Source: an uncultured Collinsella sp. (lineage in GTDB: Bacteria > Actinomycetota > Coriobacteriia > Coriobacteriales > Coriobacteriaceae). From it: a stretch of 36,396 bases of DNA. The notes below the pieces were generated by a model, which saw only the letters and a list, made by a program, of their open reading frames with translations, had not been told where the DNA came from and did not search any database. This document shows positions 7,679 through 16,367 of this stretch, piece after piece (positions within the stretch are counted from its first letter, which is position 1; the number at the start of each line of letters is the position of its first letter). A program made the translations under genes and the position numbers. Where the stretch lies: assembly GCA_900542905.1 (NCBI GenBank), contig UQPF01000018.1:1-36396 (forward strand), read 5' to 3'.

Positions 7679-8740
7679 ATGTCCAAAGCACTCGACCCCA
7701 AAGACACCTGCGTCCTCGTTACCGGTGGCGCCGGCTTTATCGGCTCGCACACCGTCGTTCAGCTTCTCGAAGGTGGCTACCAGGTCGTCATCGTCGATGA
7801 TCTCTCCAACTCCAGCTCCGTCGCCGTCGACCGCGTCAAGACCATCGTGGGCGACGAGGCCGCCAAGAACCTCACCTTCTACGAGGCCAACGTGCTCGAC
7901 CGCGACGCGATGAACAAGATCTTCGATACCCATCAGATCGACCGCGTCATCCACTTTGCCGGCTTTAAGGCCGTCGGCGAGTCGGTGAGCAAGCCCGTCG
8001 AGTACTACCACAACAACATCGAGAACACCCTGGTGCTCATCGACGTCATGCGCAACCATGGCTGCAAGTCCATCATCTTCTCGAGCTCCTCGACCGTCTA
8101 TGGCGACCCGGACAACCCGCCCGTCACCGAGGAGGATCCTAAGAAGCCCGCGACCAACCCCTATGGTTGGACCAAGTGGATGATCGAGCAGATCCTTATG
8201 GACGTCCACACCGCCGACCCCGAGTGGGACGTCGTGCTGCTCCGTTACTTCAACCCCATTGGCGCTCATCCGTCGGGCCTGATCGGCGAGGATCCCAAGG
8301 GCATCCCCAACAACCTGGTGCCCTATGTCGCCCAGGTCGCCGTGGGCAAGCTCGAGGCCGTTCAGGTCTTTGGCAACGACTACCCCACCCCCGACGGCAC
8401 CGGCGTGCGCGATTACATCCACGTGTGCGATCTGGCATCTGGTCACGTTGCCGCCCTTAACTGGATGAACGGCAAGACCGGCGTCGAGATCTTTAACTTG
8501 GGCACCGGCACCGGCACCTCGGTACTCGAGGTCGTCGCCGCCTTCTCCAAGGCTTGTGGCAAGGAGCTGCCCTACGTAATCCGCGAGCGCCGCGCCGGCG
8601 ACATCGCTGCCAACTGGTGCGATGCTTCCAAGGCCGAGCGCATGATGGGCTGGAAGGCCCAGTACGACATCGCGGACATGTGCCGCGATAGCTGGAACTG
8701 GCAGAGCCACAACCCCAACGGCTTCGCCGACGCCGAGTAG
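7679..8740 (+). CDS. galE: UDP-glucose 4-epimerase
   Basis: GalE interconverts UDP-glucose and UDP-galactose using bound NAD+, serving both galactose use (Leloir pathway) and UDP-sugar supply for the envelope. The 353-residue short-chain dehydrogenase/reductase shows the Rossmann motif GGAGFIGSHTV at about residues 15-25, the catalytic serine region FSSSSTVYGDP, and the YGWTK (YxxxK) pair, all as in GalE. Length is normal (about 340). The ATG at 7679 has AGGAG upstream. It is a single gene with its own terminator at 8763; the other Leloir genes are not in the window. Confidence 0.95.
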   Translation: MSKALDPKDTCVLVTGGAGFIGSHTVVQLLEGGYQVVIVDDLSNSSSVAVDRVKTIVGDEAAKNLTFYEANVLDRDAMNKIFDTHQIDRVIHFAGFKAVGESVSKPVEYYHNNIENTLVLIDVMRNHGCKSIIFSSSSTVYGDPDNPPVTEEDPKKPATNPYGWTKWMIEQILMDVHTADPEWDVVLLRYFNPIGAHPSGLIGEDPKGIPNNLVPYVAQVAVGKLEAVQVFGNDYPTPDGTGVRDYIHVCDLASGHVAALNWMNGKTGVEIFNLGTGTGTSVLEVVAAFSKACGKELPYVIRERRAGDIAANWCDASKAERMMGWKAQYDIADMCRDSWNWQSHNPNGFADAE

Positions 8741-8762
8741 CAAAAACCTACATACCGCTCTT

Positions 8763-8796
8763 GCCCCGATCTCACGTTGTGAGGTCGGGGCTTTTT
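8763..8796 (+). terminator. Intrinsic terminator of galE
   Basis: A 13-bp stem (GCCCCGATCTCAC pairing with GTGAGGTCGGGGC, one G-T pair, loop GTT) is followed by TTTTT, 22 nt after the galE stop. Confidence 0.93.
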
Positions 8797-8848
8797 CATG
8801 GCATGCAACCATTCGCCGAAAATCGACCAACTTTTTTATCTTGCCTGT

Positions 8849-8875
8849 ACATGTTTAAACAACATGTTCTACAAT
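8849..8875 (+). promoter_or_regulatory. malQ promoter with TTGTTTAAAC operator
   Basis: ACATGTT-TAAAC-AACATGT (8849-8867) is a perfect 7-5-7 palindrome just upstream of the -10-like TACAAT at 8870-8875. Its centre, GTTTAAACAA, is the reverse complement of TTGTTTAAAC, which recurs in front of the TreR-like and PTS-HAD genes. A repressor bound here would cover the promoter spacer. No -35 box is clear. Confidence 0.55.
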
Positions 8876-8960
8876 AGGCGTATCGAATCAGAACATCGGA
8901 GGCGGACTGCACACCCATCGGCAGGCCGACCCCACAACAAGAAGGTTGGTGAGCGCATTC

Positions 8961-10466
8961 ATGGAGCGTGCAAGCGGCGTCCTCATGCCCGTCTCATCTC
9001 TGCCCGGACCATACGGAATCGGCGGCTTTGGCTGGAATGCCTACGACTTCGTCGATTTTCTCGCCTCGTGCAAACAACATTACTGGCAGATTCTGCCCCT
9101 TACGACGACCAGCTATGGCGATTCGCCCTATCAGTCGTTCTCGGCCCGCGCAGGCAACCCCAACTTTATCGACTTTGCCGAGCTTATCGAGGCAGGGTAT
9201 CTAGAGCAGCGCGATATCGATGGCGTGTATCTGGGATCCGACCCCAGCAATGTCGACTACGGTGCTATCTTTGGTGGCCGCCGTCAGATTCTCGACCGAG
9301 CCGCTGAGCGCTTTGCTGCCGACAAGCCGGCCGATTTCGATGACTTTATCCAGGCCAACGAGGACTGGCTCATCCCCTACTGTGAGTTTATGACCGTCAA
9401 AGAGGAGTGCGGTCTCAAGGCGTTTTGGGAGTGGCCCGCGGAGCTCCGTACCCGCGGCGAGGCTTCCGCCAAGGTCTGCGCCGACCATCCGGCGCGTATG
9501 CTCTACCACCAGATGACGCAGTACTTCTTCGATCGCCAGTGGAGCCGCCTCAAGGCCTATGCCAACGAGCGCGACATTCTCATCATCGGCGACCTGCCCA
9601 TCTATGTCTCGCGTGACTCCGTCGAGATGTGGGCGACGCCCGAGCTCTTTAAGATCGACGCCGCCGGCAATCCCGTGAGCGTCGCCGGCACGCCGCCCGA
9701 CCAGTTCTCGGCCACCGGCCAGTACTGGGGCAACCCCATCTACGACTGGGACGCCATGGAATCCGACGGCTTCTCCTGGTGGGAGAGCCGCATTCGCGCC
9801 GCCCTCGACATGTACGACGTCATCCGCCTGGATCACTTCCGCGGCTTCGAGGCCTATTGGGAGGTGCCGTTCTCCTCGCCCGATTCGTCCTACGGTTCGT
9901 GGACGCAGGGTCCCGGCCTCAAATTCTTCAAGACGCTCGAGGAAAAGCTCGGCACGCTGCCCATCATCGCCGAGGACTTGGGCTTCCTCACCCCCGGCGT
10001 CATCGACATGCGCGACAACTCGGGCTTCCCCGGCATGAAGATCCTGCAGTTTGCCTTTGAAGGCACCAACTCGTACTACCTGCCGCATAACTACATCGCC
10101 AACACCGTCGCCTATGTGGGCACCCACGACAACGAGACGGCGCGCGGTTGGTTTGAGGGAACGGCCACCCCGCGTCAGCGCGAGCAGGCAGCCCTGTACA
10201 CCCATCAGCAGGCCGGCGAACCCATGGCAGATGCACTCAATCGCACCATCGCCGCCAGCGTGAGCGACACGTGCATCTACACCATGCAGGATTTGCTCAA
10301 CTTGGGCAACGAGGCGCGCATCAACACCCCTGCCACGCTGGGCGGCAACTGGACCTGGCGCATGCTCGACGGCGCCATCACCCGCGAGCTCGAGCACAAA
10401 CTCACCGACTGGACCGAGACCTACTTCCGCATCCCATCGGAAGCCGAAATCGAGCTTCCTCAATAG
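8961..10466 (+). CDS. malQ: 4-alpha-glucanotransferase (amylomaltase, GH77)
   Basis: MalQ moves glucan segments between maltodextrins, releasing glucose and building chains long enough for the phosphorylase. The 501-residue protein starts MERASGVLMPVSSLPGPYGI, the usual GH77 N-terminus; I therefore choose the ATG at 8961 (GGTGAG seven nt upstream) over in-frame TTG and GTG codons 12-15 nt earlier. Catalytic-site motifs are IRLDHFRGFEAYW (nucleophile Asp), PIIAEDLG (acid/base Glu) and GTHDNETARGW. No extra N-terminal domain is present. It is followed by a strong hairpin and then the phosphorylase gene 129 nt downstream; the two clearly act together in alpha-glucan breakdown. Confidence 0.95.
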   Translation: MERASGVLMPVSSLPGPYGIGGFGWNAYDFVDFLASCKQHYWQILPLTTTSYGDSPYQSFSARAGNPNFIDFAELIEAGYLEQRDIDGVYLGSDPSNVDYGAIFGGRRQILDRAAERFAADKPADFDDFIQANEDWLIPYCEFMTVKEECGLKAFWEWPAELRTRGEASAKVCADHPARMLYHQMTQYFFDRQWSRLKAYANERDILIIGDLPIYVSRDSVEMWATPELFKIDAAGNPVSVAGTPPDQFSATGQYWGNPIYDWDAMESDGFSWWESRIRAALDMYDVIRLDHFRGFEAYWEVPFSSPDSSYGSWTQGPGLKFFKTLEEKLGTLPIIAEDLGFLTPGVIDMRDNSGFPGMKILQFAFEGTNSYYLPHNYIANTVAYVGTHDNETARGWFEGTATPRQREQAALYTHQQAGEPMADALNRTIAASVSDTCIYTMQDLLNLGNEARINTPATLGGNWTWRMLDGAITRELEHKLTDWTETYFRIPSEAEIELPQ

Positions 10467-10514
10467 GAGCTACCGCGCCCGACCCCTCCCCACCGTGCGG
10501 ACGCGCTTGCTTTT

Positions 10515-10553
10515 CCCGCGCGAGGCCACCCCAATCCCCTCGCGCGGGCTTCT
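10515..10553 (+). terminator. Hairpin terminator or attenuator between malQ and phosphorylase gene
   Basis: CCCGCGCGAGG (10515-10525) pairs perfectly with CCTCGCGCGGG (10538-10548), followed by CTTCTT. The T-run is short, so partial termination is more likely than complete termination, which would lower phosphorylase expression relative to malQ. Confidence 0.65.
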
Positions 10554-10594
10554 TATGAATTGCAGACATGAAACAACCCATCACAGGAGAAAAC

Positions 10595-12862
10595 ATGCCC
10601 CAAATTAACCTCATGGAACTCGCCGAGCAGTCTTTTGGCACCTCGCTCGAGCAGCTCGACGACCGTCGCATTTACAAGCTGCTGGTCAAACTCGTGCAGG
10701 AGCGCTCCGCTGCCTGCCCGCTCAACAACGGCAAGAAAAAGCTCTATTACATTTCCGCCGAATTTTTGATCGGCAAGCTGCTCATCAACAACATGATCGA
10801 CCTCGGCATCTACGACGAGGTTAAGGACCAGCTCACCGCCGCAGGCCACGACCTCAACAAGATCGAGGAATTCGAGGTCGAGCCGTCACTCGGCAACGGC
10901 GGCCTGGGCCGCTTGGCCGCATGCTTCCTGGATTCCATCGCCACGCTGGGCTTGACCGGCGATGGCGTGGGCCTCAACTATCACTACGGTCTGTTCCGTC
11001 AGCGCTTTGTCGACAACCAGCAGAAGGCCGTCCCCGACGAGTGGCTCGGTGAGCAGGACATCCTAGTCGACGATGACCGCACCTACACCGTCGAGTTCGG
11101 CGATTTTGCCGTTACCTCTAAGCTCGTCAACATCGATGTGCCCGGTTACGGCCAGCCCACCAAAAACCGCCTGCGCCTGTTCGACCTGGCGAGCGTCGAC
11201 GACGGCCTGGTCCCCGGCAGCTCCATCGACTTCGACAAGACCGAGATCGCCAAGAACCTCACCTTGTTCCTCTACCCCGACGATTCCGACGAGCAGGGCC
11301 GCCTACTTCGCATCTATCAGGAGTACTTCATGGTGAGCAACGCCGCCCAGCTCCTGATCGACGAGGCCATCGAGCGCGGCAGCAACCTACACGATCTGGC
11401 CGACTACGCCGTGGTCCAAATTAACGACACGCACCCCACCATGGTCATCCCCGAGCTCATTCGCTTGCTCACCACCGAGCATGGCATCGAGTTTGACGAG
11501 GCCGTGACCATCGTACGCTCCATGGTCGCCTACACTAACCACACGATTCTTGCCGAGGCGCTCGAGAAGTGGCCGCTCGCCAGCCTGCAGAAGGTCTCCC
11601 CTGCCATCGCCGACATTATCGTCAAGCTCGATGAGATCGCGAAGGCCGAGCACGATGACCCGCGCGTCGCCATCATCGACGAATACGACACCGTCCACAT
11701 GGCCCACATGGGCATCCACTTTGGCTTCTCCATCAACGGCGTAGCCGCCCTCCACACCAAGATCCTGGAGGACACCGAGCTTCATCCGTTCTACGAGATC
11801 TATCCCGAGAAGTTCTCCAACAAGACCAACGGCATCACCTTCCGCCGCTGGATCCATGGGGCCAACCCCGCGCTCGCCAGCCTGCTCGACGATGTGATCG
11901 GCACCGACTGGCGCAGCACCGGCGATCTGAGCAAACTCGCCAAGTTCGCCGACGACAAGGATGTTCTTGAGCGCCTGGCCGCCACCAAGACCGAGGCCAA
12001 GGCCATCATGCGCCAGTTCATGGCGCTCGAGCAAGGCGTGACTATCCCGTCCAACGCCATCATCGATGTTCAGGTCAAGCGTATCCACGAGTACAAGCGC
12101 CAGCAGATGCTCGCACTCTACATCATCTGGAAGTACCTCGATATCAAGAACGGCAACAGACCTAAGCACCCCGTCACCATCATCTTTGGCGGCAAGGCGG
12201 CGCCTGCCTACACTATCGCGCAGGACATCATCCATCTGATCCTGACGCTGTCGCAGTGGATTGCAAACGACCCCGACGTGGCTCCCTACCTGCAGGTTGT
12301 CATGATCGAGAACTACAACGTCACTGCCGCCGAGCGCGTGATCCCCGCCGCTGATATCTCCGAGCAGATCAGCCTGGCCTCCAAGGAGGCGAGCGGTACC
12401 TCCAACATGAAGTTCATGCTCAACGGCGCCCTAACCCTGTGCACGCTCGACGGCGCCAACGTGGAGATTGCCGAGCTCGTGGGCGACGAGAACATCTATA
12501 CCTTTGGTGCCTCGTCCAAACAGGTCGAGCGGCTCTATGCCGACGGCACCTATGACGCCGGTGTGCTCTACCGCAAGCCCGGCATTAAACTGCTGGTGGA
12601 CTTCATCACCAACCCGGCCTTTATGGCGACCGGCAACGTCGAGCGCCTGCAGCGCCTGCACGATGACATTAAGGGCAAGGACTGGTTTATGGCCCTGCTC
12701 GACATCGAGGAGTACATCCAGACCAAGGAGCGCGTGTTGGCCGACTACGAGGACCAGGACGCCTGGATGCGCAAGACGCTCATCAATATCGCCAACGCCG
12801 GCACCTTCTCGTCTGACCGCACGATCTCCCAGTACAACGACGAGATTTGGCACCTGAGCTAA
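10595..12862 (+). CDS. glgP: Alpha-glucan (glycogen/maltodextrin) phosphorylase
   Basis: This GT35 enzyme phosphorolyses alpha-1,4-glucans to glucose-1-phosphate in the cytosol. From the ATG at 10595 (CAGGAG upstream; an earlier in-frame ATG at 10568 lacks a site) it is 755 residues, slightly short for the family. Motifs are EFEVEPSLGNGGLGRLAACF near the N-terminus, QINDTHPTMVIPEL, NKTNGITFRRW, VQVKRIHEYKRQ, and the PLP-lysine motif EASGTSNMKFMLNGALT near residue 605. It lies directly downstream of malQ, the standard maltodextrin pathway pair (malQ-malP); the glgP/malP distinction cannot be made from sequence alone. It ends at an intrinsic terminator. Confidence 0.94.
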   Translation: MPQINLMELAEQSFGTSLEQLDDRRIYKLLVKLVQERSAACPLNNGKKKLYYISAEFLIGKLLINNMIDLGIYDEVKDQLTAAGHDLNKIEEFEVEPSLGNGGLGRLAACFLDSIATLGLTGDGVGLNYHYGLFRQRFVDNQQKAVPDEWLGEQDILVDDDRTYTVEFGDFAVTSKLVNIDVPGYGQPTKNRLRLFDLASVDDGLVPGSSIDFDKTEIAKNLTLFLYPDDSDEQGRLLRIYQEYFMVSNAAQLLIDEAIERGSNLHDLADYAVVQINDTHPTMVIPELIRLLTTEHGIEFDEAVTIVRSMVAYTNHTILAEALEKWPLASLQKVSPAIADIIVKLDEIAKAEHDDPRVAIIDEYDTVHMAHMGIHFGFSINGVAALHTKILEDTELHPFYEIYPEKFSNKTNGITFRRWIHGANPALASLLDDVIGTDWRSTGDLSKLAKFADDKDVLERLAATKTEAKAIMRQFMALEQGVTIPSNAIIDVQVKRIHEYKRQQMLALYIIWKYLDIKNGNRPKHPVTIIFGGKAAPAYTIAQDIIHLILTLSQWIANDPDVAPYLQVVMIENYNVTAAERVIPAADISEQISLASKEASGTSNMKFMLNGALTLCTLDGANVEIAELVGDENIYTFGASSKQVERLYADGTYDAGVLYRKPGIKLLVDFITNPAFMATGNVERLQRLHDDIKGKDWFMALLDIEEYIQTKERVLADYEDQDAWMRKTLINIANAGTFSSDRTISQYNDEIWHLS

Positions 12863-12890
12863 TTTCGTTTCCTTTACCCATCCTCTTGAA

Positions 12891-12922
12891 AGCGGAGTCG
12901 TGGCAACGCGGCTCCGCTTTTT
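12891..12922 (+). terminator. Intrinsic terminator of phosphorylase gene
   Basis: AGCGGAGTCG pairs with CGGCTCCGCT (one G-T pair), followed by five T, 29 nt after the stop codon. Confidence 0.9.
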
Positions 12923-12962
12923 GTGCCCGCACGCTACCCTGTGACCCGACTCGACCAAACAA

Positions 12963-13179
12963 TCTCGATCTGTAACAGCTACTCGGTAAAAACGGCCCCA
13001 GCTGTTACAGATTGAGACATACCGGCCCCTCCCCTTGGGTTTATCTCAATCTGTAACATCTAGCAGCTGAAATTCGCCTTTGGTGTTACAGATTTAGATG
13101 AAATGGTTAGCTCAGCGGAACCGTCTCGATCTGTAACATCTAACGTCCGAAATCGGCCCTACCCGTTACAGATCGAGAC
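12963..13179. repeat. Three tandem hairpin repeats (about 80-nt period)
   Basis: Three inverted repeats lie head to tail: 12963-12980/13000-13017, 13043-13058/13084-13099 and 13123-13137/13165-13179. Each has arms of the type TCTCGATCTGTAACA and its reverse complement (15-18 bp; one mismatch in each of the first two, none in the third). The loops are 19-27 nt, differ in sequence, but share a purine patch around GAAA/AAAA followed by CGGCCC or CGCC. The repeat units start at 12963, 13044 and 13124. They occupy the gap between convergent glgP and the msmK-type gene, beyond both genes' terminators. No T-runs and no coding frame are seen. They resemble BIME/REP-type clusters. Confidence 0.9.
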
Positions 13180-13205
13180 AAACGACCGGTCAGACAATCC
13201 CAGCA

Positions 13206-13250
13206 CAAAGAAAGGCTCCCCTCTCGCCCAGTGGACGGGAGGGGAGCCTT
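13206..13250 (-). terminator. Intrinsic terminator of ABC transporter operon
   Basis: On the minus strand AGGCTCCCCTC... pairs with ...GAGGGGAGCCT around a partly paired loop, followed by TTTCTTTG. It lies about 70 nt after the ATPase gene stop at 13319. Confidence 0.85.
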
Positions 13251-13318
13251 ATATGTGACCGCGGCAAAAGGATGGCAATACCGCAGTCGCCCAAAGGGAG
13301 GGCCCGGATGCACCAGGC

Positions 13319-14518
13319 CTAGATAAGGTTCTTGCCAGAGACCTTATCGAAGAGGTGGGTCGCGTTCTTCTCGAACTTGAACCAGATGGGGTCGCCCGCC
13401 TTGAGCGCGCCCTTGGCCTCGAGGTCGACAACGGGAATGATCAGGACGAACTGGCCATCGGGAGCGGTCACGTGGACATGCTCGGTCGAACCCATGAGCT
13501 CGGTCACCTCGACGGTACCCTGGAGCGCGCCCTCCTCGTCCTTGTCGGCAAGCAGAATCTGCTCGGGGCGCACGCCGGCCGTGATCTCCTTCACGTCGCC
13601 GCCGTCCCAGTTGAGAGCAAGCTGAGCGCAGGTCTCGGGAGCGAGCGCCACGTTCATATCCTCGGTCTTGACGGTAAAGCCGTTGCCCGAGCGCACCAGC
13701 TGGGCATCGAAGAAGTTCATCTGCGGCACGCCGATAAAGCCGGCAACGAAGATGTTCGCGGGATGATTGAAGACCTCCTGCGGGGTGGCGATCTGCTGGA
13801 CGACGCCGTCCTTCATGACCACGATACGGTCACCGAGGGTCATAGCCTCGGTCTGGTCGTGAGTAACATAAATGAACGTACCCTTGATCTCGTGGCGCAG
13901 CTTAATGAGCTCGGCACGCATCTGGTTACGAAGCTTGGCGTCCAGGTTGGACAGCGGCTCGTCCATCAGGAAGACCTTGGGGTCACGCACGATGGCGCGG
14001 CCGATAGCGACACGCTGGCGCTGGCCGCCGGAGAGCGCCTTGGGCTTACGGTCGAGGTACTCGGTAATGCCCAGAATCTCGGCAGCAGAGCGAACTTTGC
14101 GGTCGATCTCGTCCTTGGGGACCTTCTTGAGCTCAAGCGTAAACGCCATGTTCTCGTACACCGTCATATTGGGGTACAGAGCATAGCTCTGGAACACCAT
14201 GGCGATGTCGCGGTCCTTGGGCGCCACGTCGTTGACGCGCCTGCCGTCGATGAGCACATCGCCCGAGGTGATGTCCTCCAGGCCGGCGACCATGCGCATC
14301 GTCGTGGACTTACCGCAGCCAGAGGGGCCAACGAGGACGACGAACTCCTGGTCGTGAACGGTGAGGTTGAAGTCCTCTACAGCGAGCACACCGTCCTCGG
14401 TAACCTTGAGGTTGTGCTTCTTCTCCTCGGTCTTCTTCTTTTTGCCAAAGAAGCCCTTCTTTTTGGACTCGGTGTTGGGATACACCTTCTGAACATGTTT
14501 GAGAACGATCTCGGCCAT
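13319..14518 (-). CDS. msmK: Sugar ABC transporter ATP-binding protein (MsmK/UgpC family)
   Basis: This ATPase powers CUT1-type sugar importers from the cytosolic side. The 399-residue protein has Walker A GPSGCGKST near residue 65, Q-loop VFQSYALYP, signature LSGGQRQR, Walker B VFLMDEP, and a C-terminal TOBE/OB regulatory domain (from about 265). Odd: between the first strand (LKHVQKVYPN) and the second (VLAVEDFNL) there is an insert of about 28 residues rich in lysine (SKKKGFFGKKKKTEEKKHN) that usual MsmK proteins (about 370 aa) lack. It is last in the operon, separated from the permease gene by 68 nt with a hairpin. In streptococci MsmK serves several importers; that may apply here. Confidence 0.92.
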   Translation of the reverse strand: MAEIVLKHVQKVYPNTESKKKGFFGKKKKTEEKKHNLKVTEDGVLAVEDFNLTVHDQEFVVLVGPSGCGKSTTMRMVAGLEDITSGDVLIDGRRVNDVAPKDRDIAMVFQSYALYPNMTVYENMAFTLELKKVPKDEIDRKVRSAAEILGITEYLDRKPKALSGGQRQRVAIGRAIVRDPKVFLMDEPLSNLDAKLRNQMRAELIKLRHEIKGTFIYVTHDQTEAMTLGDRIVVMKDGVVQQIATPQEVFNHPANIFVAGFIGVPQMNFFDAQLVRSGNGFTVKTEDMNVALAPETCAQLALNWDGGDVKEITAGVRPEQILLADKDEEGALQGTVEVTELMGSTEHVHVTAPDGQFVLIIPVVDLEAKGALKAGDPIWFKFEKNATHLFDKVSGKNLI

Positions 14519-14535
14519 GTCTTTACCTTTCGATA

Positions 14536-14562
14536 TGCGGCGCCGCGCTGAGGGGCGCCGCA
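14536..14562 (-). other. Intercistronic hairpin before ATPase gene
   Basis: TGCGGCGCC pairs with GGCGCCGCA (9 bp) between the MalG-like gene and the ATPase gene. No T-run follows. It is probably an mRNA processing or stability hairpin that lets the ATPase be expressed separately from the permeases. Confidence 0.55.
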
Positions 14563-14586
14563 GAAACTTGCAAAACAGTTACGGCA

Positions 14587-15426
14587 TCAGCCCTTGACGG
14601 CACCTGCCACCACGCCGTCGATGATGTACTTCTGACAGAGGATGTACATGATAACGATGGGGATAACGACCATCATGATGCAGGCCATCATGGGGCCGAG
14701 CTCGACGTGGCCGTAGCCGCCGCGGAAGTACTGGATCAAGATAGGAATGGTCTTGTACTTGGTGGAGTCGAGCGTAAGGTAGGGCAGCAGATAGTCGTTC
14801 CAGACCCACATGGTCTCGAGGATGCCGACCGAAAGATAGGTGGGCTTCATGATGGGAAGGACGATCTTAAAGAACACCTGGACCGGGTTGCAGCCGTCGA
14901 TCATGGCCGCCTCTTCGATCTCGAGCGGAATGTTCTTTACAAAGCCGGCGAACATAAAGACCGCCAGGCCCGCGCCAAAGCCGAGGTAGATAAAGCAGAT
15001 GTTGAACGGCGTGTTGAAGCCGATGCGGTCCGCCAAATTGGACAGCGTGAACATGAGCATCTGGAAGGGCACGACCATCGAGAAGACGAACAGGTAATAG
15101 AAGAAGTTCGAGATCTTGCTGTTAACACGAACCACGTACCAAGCGCACATGGAGCAGCACACCAAGATCAGCACGACCGACGTGACCGTGATGATGAGCG
15201 AGTACATAAATGCCGAGGCAAAGCCCTGCTCGTTAAGGGCGTGCATGTAGTTTGCGAGGCCGTTGAACGTCTCGGGCGTGAGCAGATCGAATGCCGTGGT
15301 GGTGCTGATTGCAGTTGCCTTTTTAAAGGAATTGAGCGCAATCATGAACACGGGGTAGATCCACGCGAGCGACAGGATCGTAAAGAAAATCGAGAGCGCG
15401 CGGTTGATAACCTTATCGCGTTTCAT
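14587..15426 (-). CDS. Sugar ABC transporter permease (MalG-like)
   Basis: This is one of the two inner-membrane subunits of the CUT1 importer. The 279-residue protein has about six hydrophobic segments (first AIYP-type helix at residues 9-31) and the cytoplasmic coupling motif EEAAMIDGCNPVQVFFKIV (EAA loop) near residue 185, which docks to the ATPase. Its ATG overlaps the stop of the upstream permease in a TAATG junction, so translation is coupled. Substrate is most likely an oligosaccharide; the operon, under a TreR-like repressor, suggests an alpha-glucoside. Confidence 0.92.
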   Translation of the reverse strand: MKRDKVINRALSIFFTILSLAWIYPVFMIALNSFKKATAISTTTAFDLLTPETFNGLANYMHALNEQGFASAFMYSLIITVTSVVLILVCCSMCAWYVVRVNSKISNFFYYLFVFSMVVPFQMLMFTLSNLADRIGFNTPFNICFIYLGFGAGLAVFMFAGFVKNIPLEIEEAAMIDGCNPVQVFFKIVLPIMKPTYLSVGILETMWVWNDYLLPYLTLDSTKYKTIPILIQYFRGGYGHVELGPMMACIMMVVIPIVIMYILCQKYIIDGVVAGAVKG

Positions 15427-16280
15427 TACTGCTGCACCTCCTTGGACCTCGTGGCCTTAAGCTGGATCATGGAGATGGCCACGACCAGGATGCAGAAGAT
15501 AACCGCCTTGGCCTGACCAATGCCCTGCCATGCGATACCGGCACGCGAATAGAACGTGTTGTAGATGTTCAGGGCGAGCATCTCGGTGGAGTGCGCGGGG
15601 GCGCCGCCGGTAAGGGCGAGGTTCTGGTCGAACAGCTTAAAGCCGTTGGTGATGGACAGGAACAGGCAGATGGTGATGGTCGGCATCAGGTTAGGGATCT
15701 TAACCTTCCAAAACGTCTGCCATGCCGTAGCGCCGTCGACCTTGGCGGCCTCGATGTAGTCGGACGGAATGGACTGCAGACCAGCGATGTAGATGATCAT
15801 CATGTAGCCGACCTGCTGCCACAGGGTCAGGATGATAAGGCCCCAGAAGCCAGCAGCAGAGTTAAGAGCGATGAGCTGGGCGCCCACGTTGGAGAGCAGG
15901 CAGTTGATCAGAATCTGCCAAATGTAGCCCAGCACGATGCCGCCGATCAGGTTAGGCATAAAGAAGATCGTACGGAAGATGTTGGTGCCTTTGAGCGCCT
16001 TGCGGGTGAGCGCCTGCGCAATGGCCAGGGCGATCACGTTGATGAGCACCGTCGACAGGAAGGCAAACGCCACGGTAAAGAAGAACGACGTGGAGAACTG
16101 CGGATCGGACAGCGCGCGCACGTAGTTCTCGATACCGACAAAGTGCGCGTTACTAATGATAATAAACTGGCAGAACGAGAGATAGAAGCCCTGGATAAAA
16201 GGGATCACGAACCCGATCATAAACGCCAGGCACGTGGGCAGCATAAAGAGCGGCCACCAGCGCTTGAGTGCTTTGCCCAT
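15426..16280 (-). CDS. Sugar ABC transporter permease (MalF-like)
   Basis: The partner membrane subunit, 284 residues, with about six transmembrane helices (LFMLPTCLAFMIGFVIPFIQ is the first) and the EAA loop IEAAKVDGATAWQTFWKVK near residue 190. It lacks the extra periplasmic P2 loop of E. coli MalF, as is usual in Gram-positive CUT1 systems. It follows the binding-protein gene after 87 nt containing a strong hairpin and overlaps the MalG-like gene by one base. Confidence 0.92.
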   Translation of the reverse strand: MGKALKRWWPLFMLPTCLAFMIGFVIPFIQGFYLSFCQFIIISNAHFVGIENYVRALSDPQFSTSFFFTVAFAFLSTVLINVIALAIAQALTRKALKGTNIFRTIFFMPNLIGGIVLGYIWQILINCLLSNVGAQLIALNSAAGFWGLIILTLWQQVGYMMIIYIAGLQSIPSDYIEAAKVDGATAWQTFWKVKIPNLMPTITICLFLSITNGFKLFDQNLALTGGAPAHSTEMLALNIYNTFYSRAGIAWQGIGQAKAVIFCILVVAISMIQLKATRSKEVQQ

Positions 16281-16300
16281 AAAAGGGTCCTTTCAATATG

Positions 16301-16336
16301 CAGGGGGCGGGCAAACCAACGTCTGCCCGCCCCCTG
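16301..16336 (-). other. Intercistronic hairpin between binding-protein and permease genes
   Basis: CAGGGGGCGGGCA pairs perfectly with TGCCCGCCCCCTG (13 bp, 10-nt loop), with no T-run. Such hairpins downstream of binding-protein genes commonly protect the upstream mRNA and keep the binding protein in excess over the membrane subunits. Confidence 0.75.
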
Positions 16337-16367
16337 TCGCTAATCAGATAGCTTGGGCAGCAACTGC

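Noticed and set aside
12963..13179. CRISPR array
   Set aside because: Repeats are inverted within each unit, there are only three, the loops are partly conserved, and no cas genes are present.
13355..14551. 398-codon plus-strand frame opposite the ABC ATPase gene
   Set aside because: Low-complexity antisense shadow (His, Gly, Leu and Val rich) of a gene with all ABC motifs on the minus strand.
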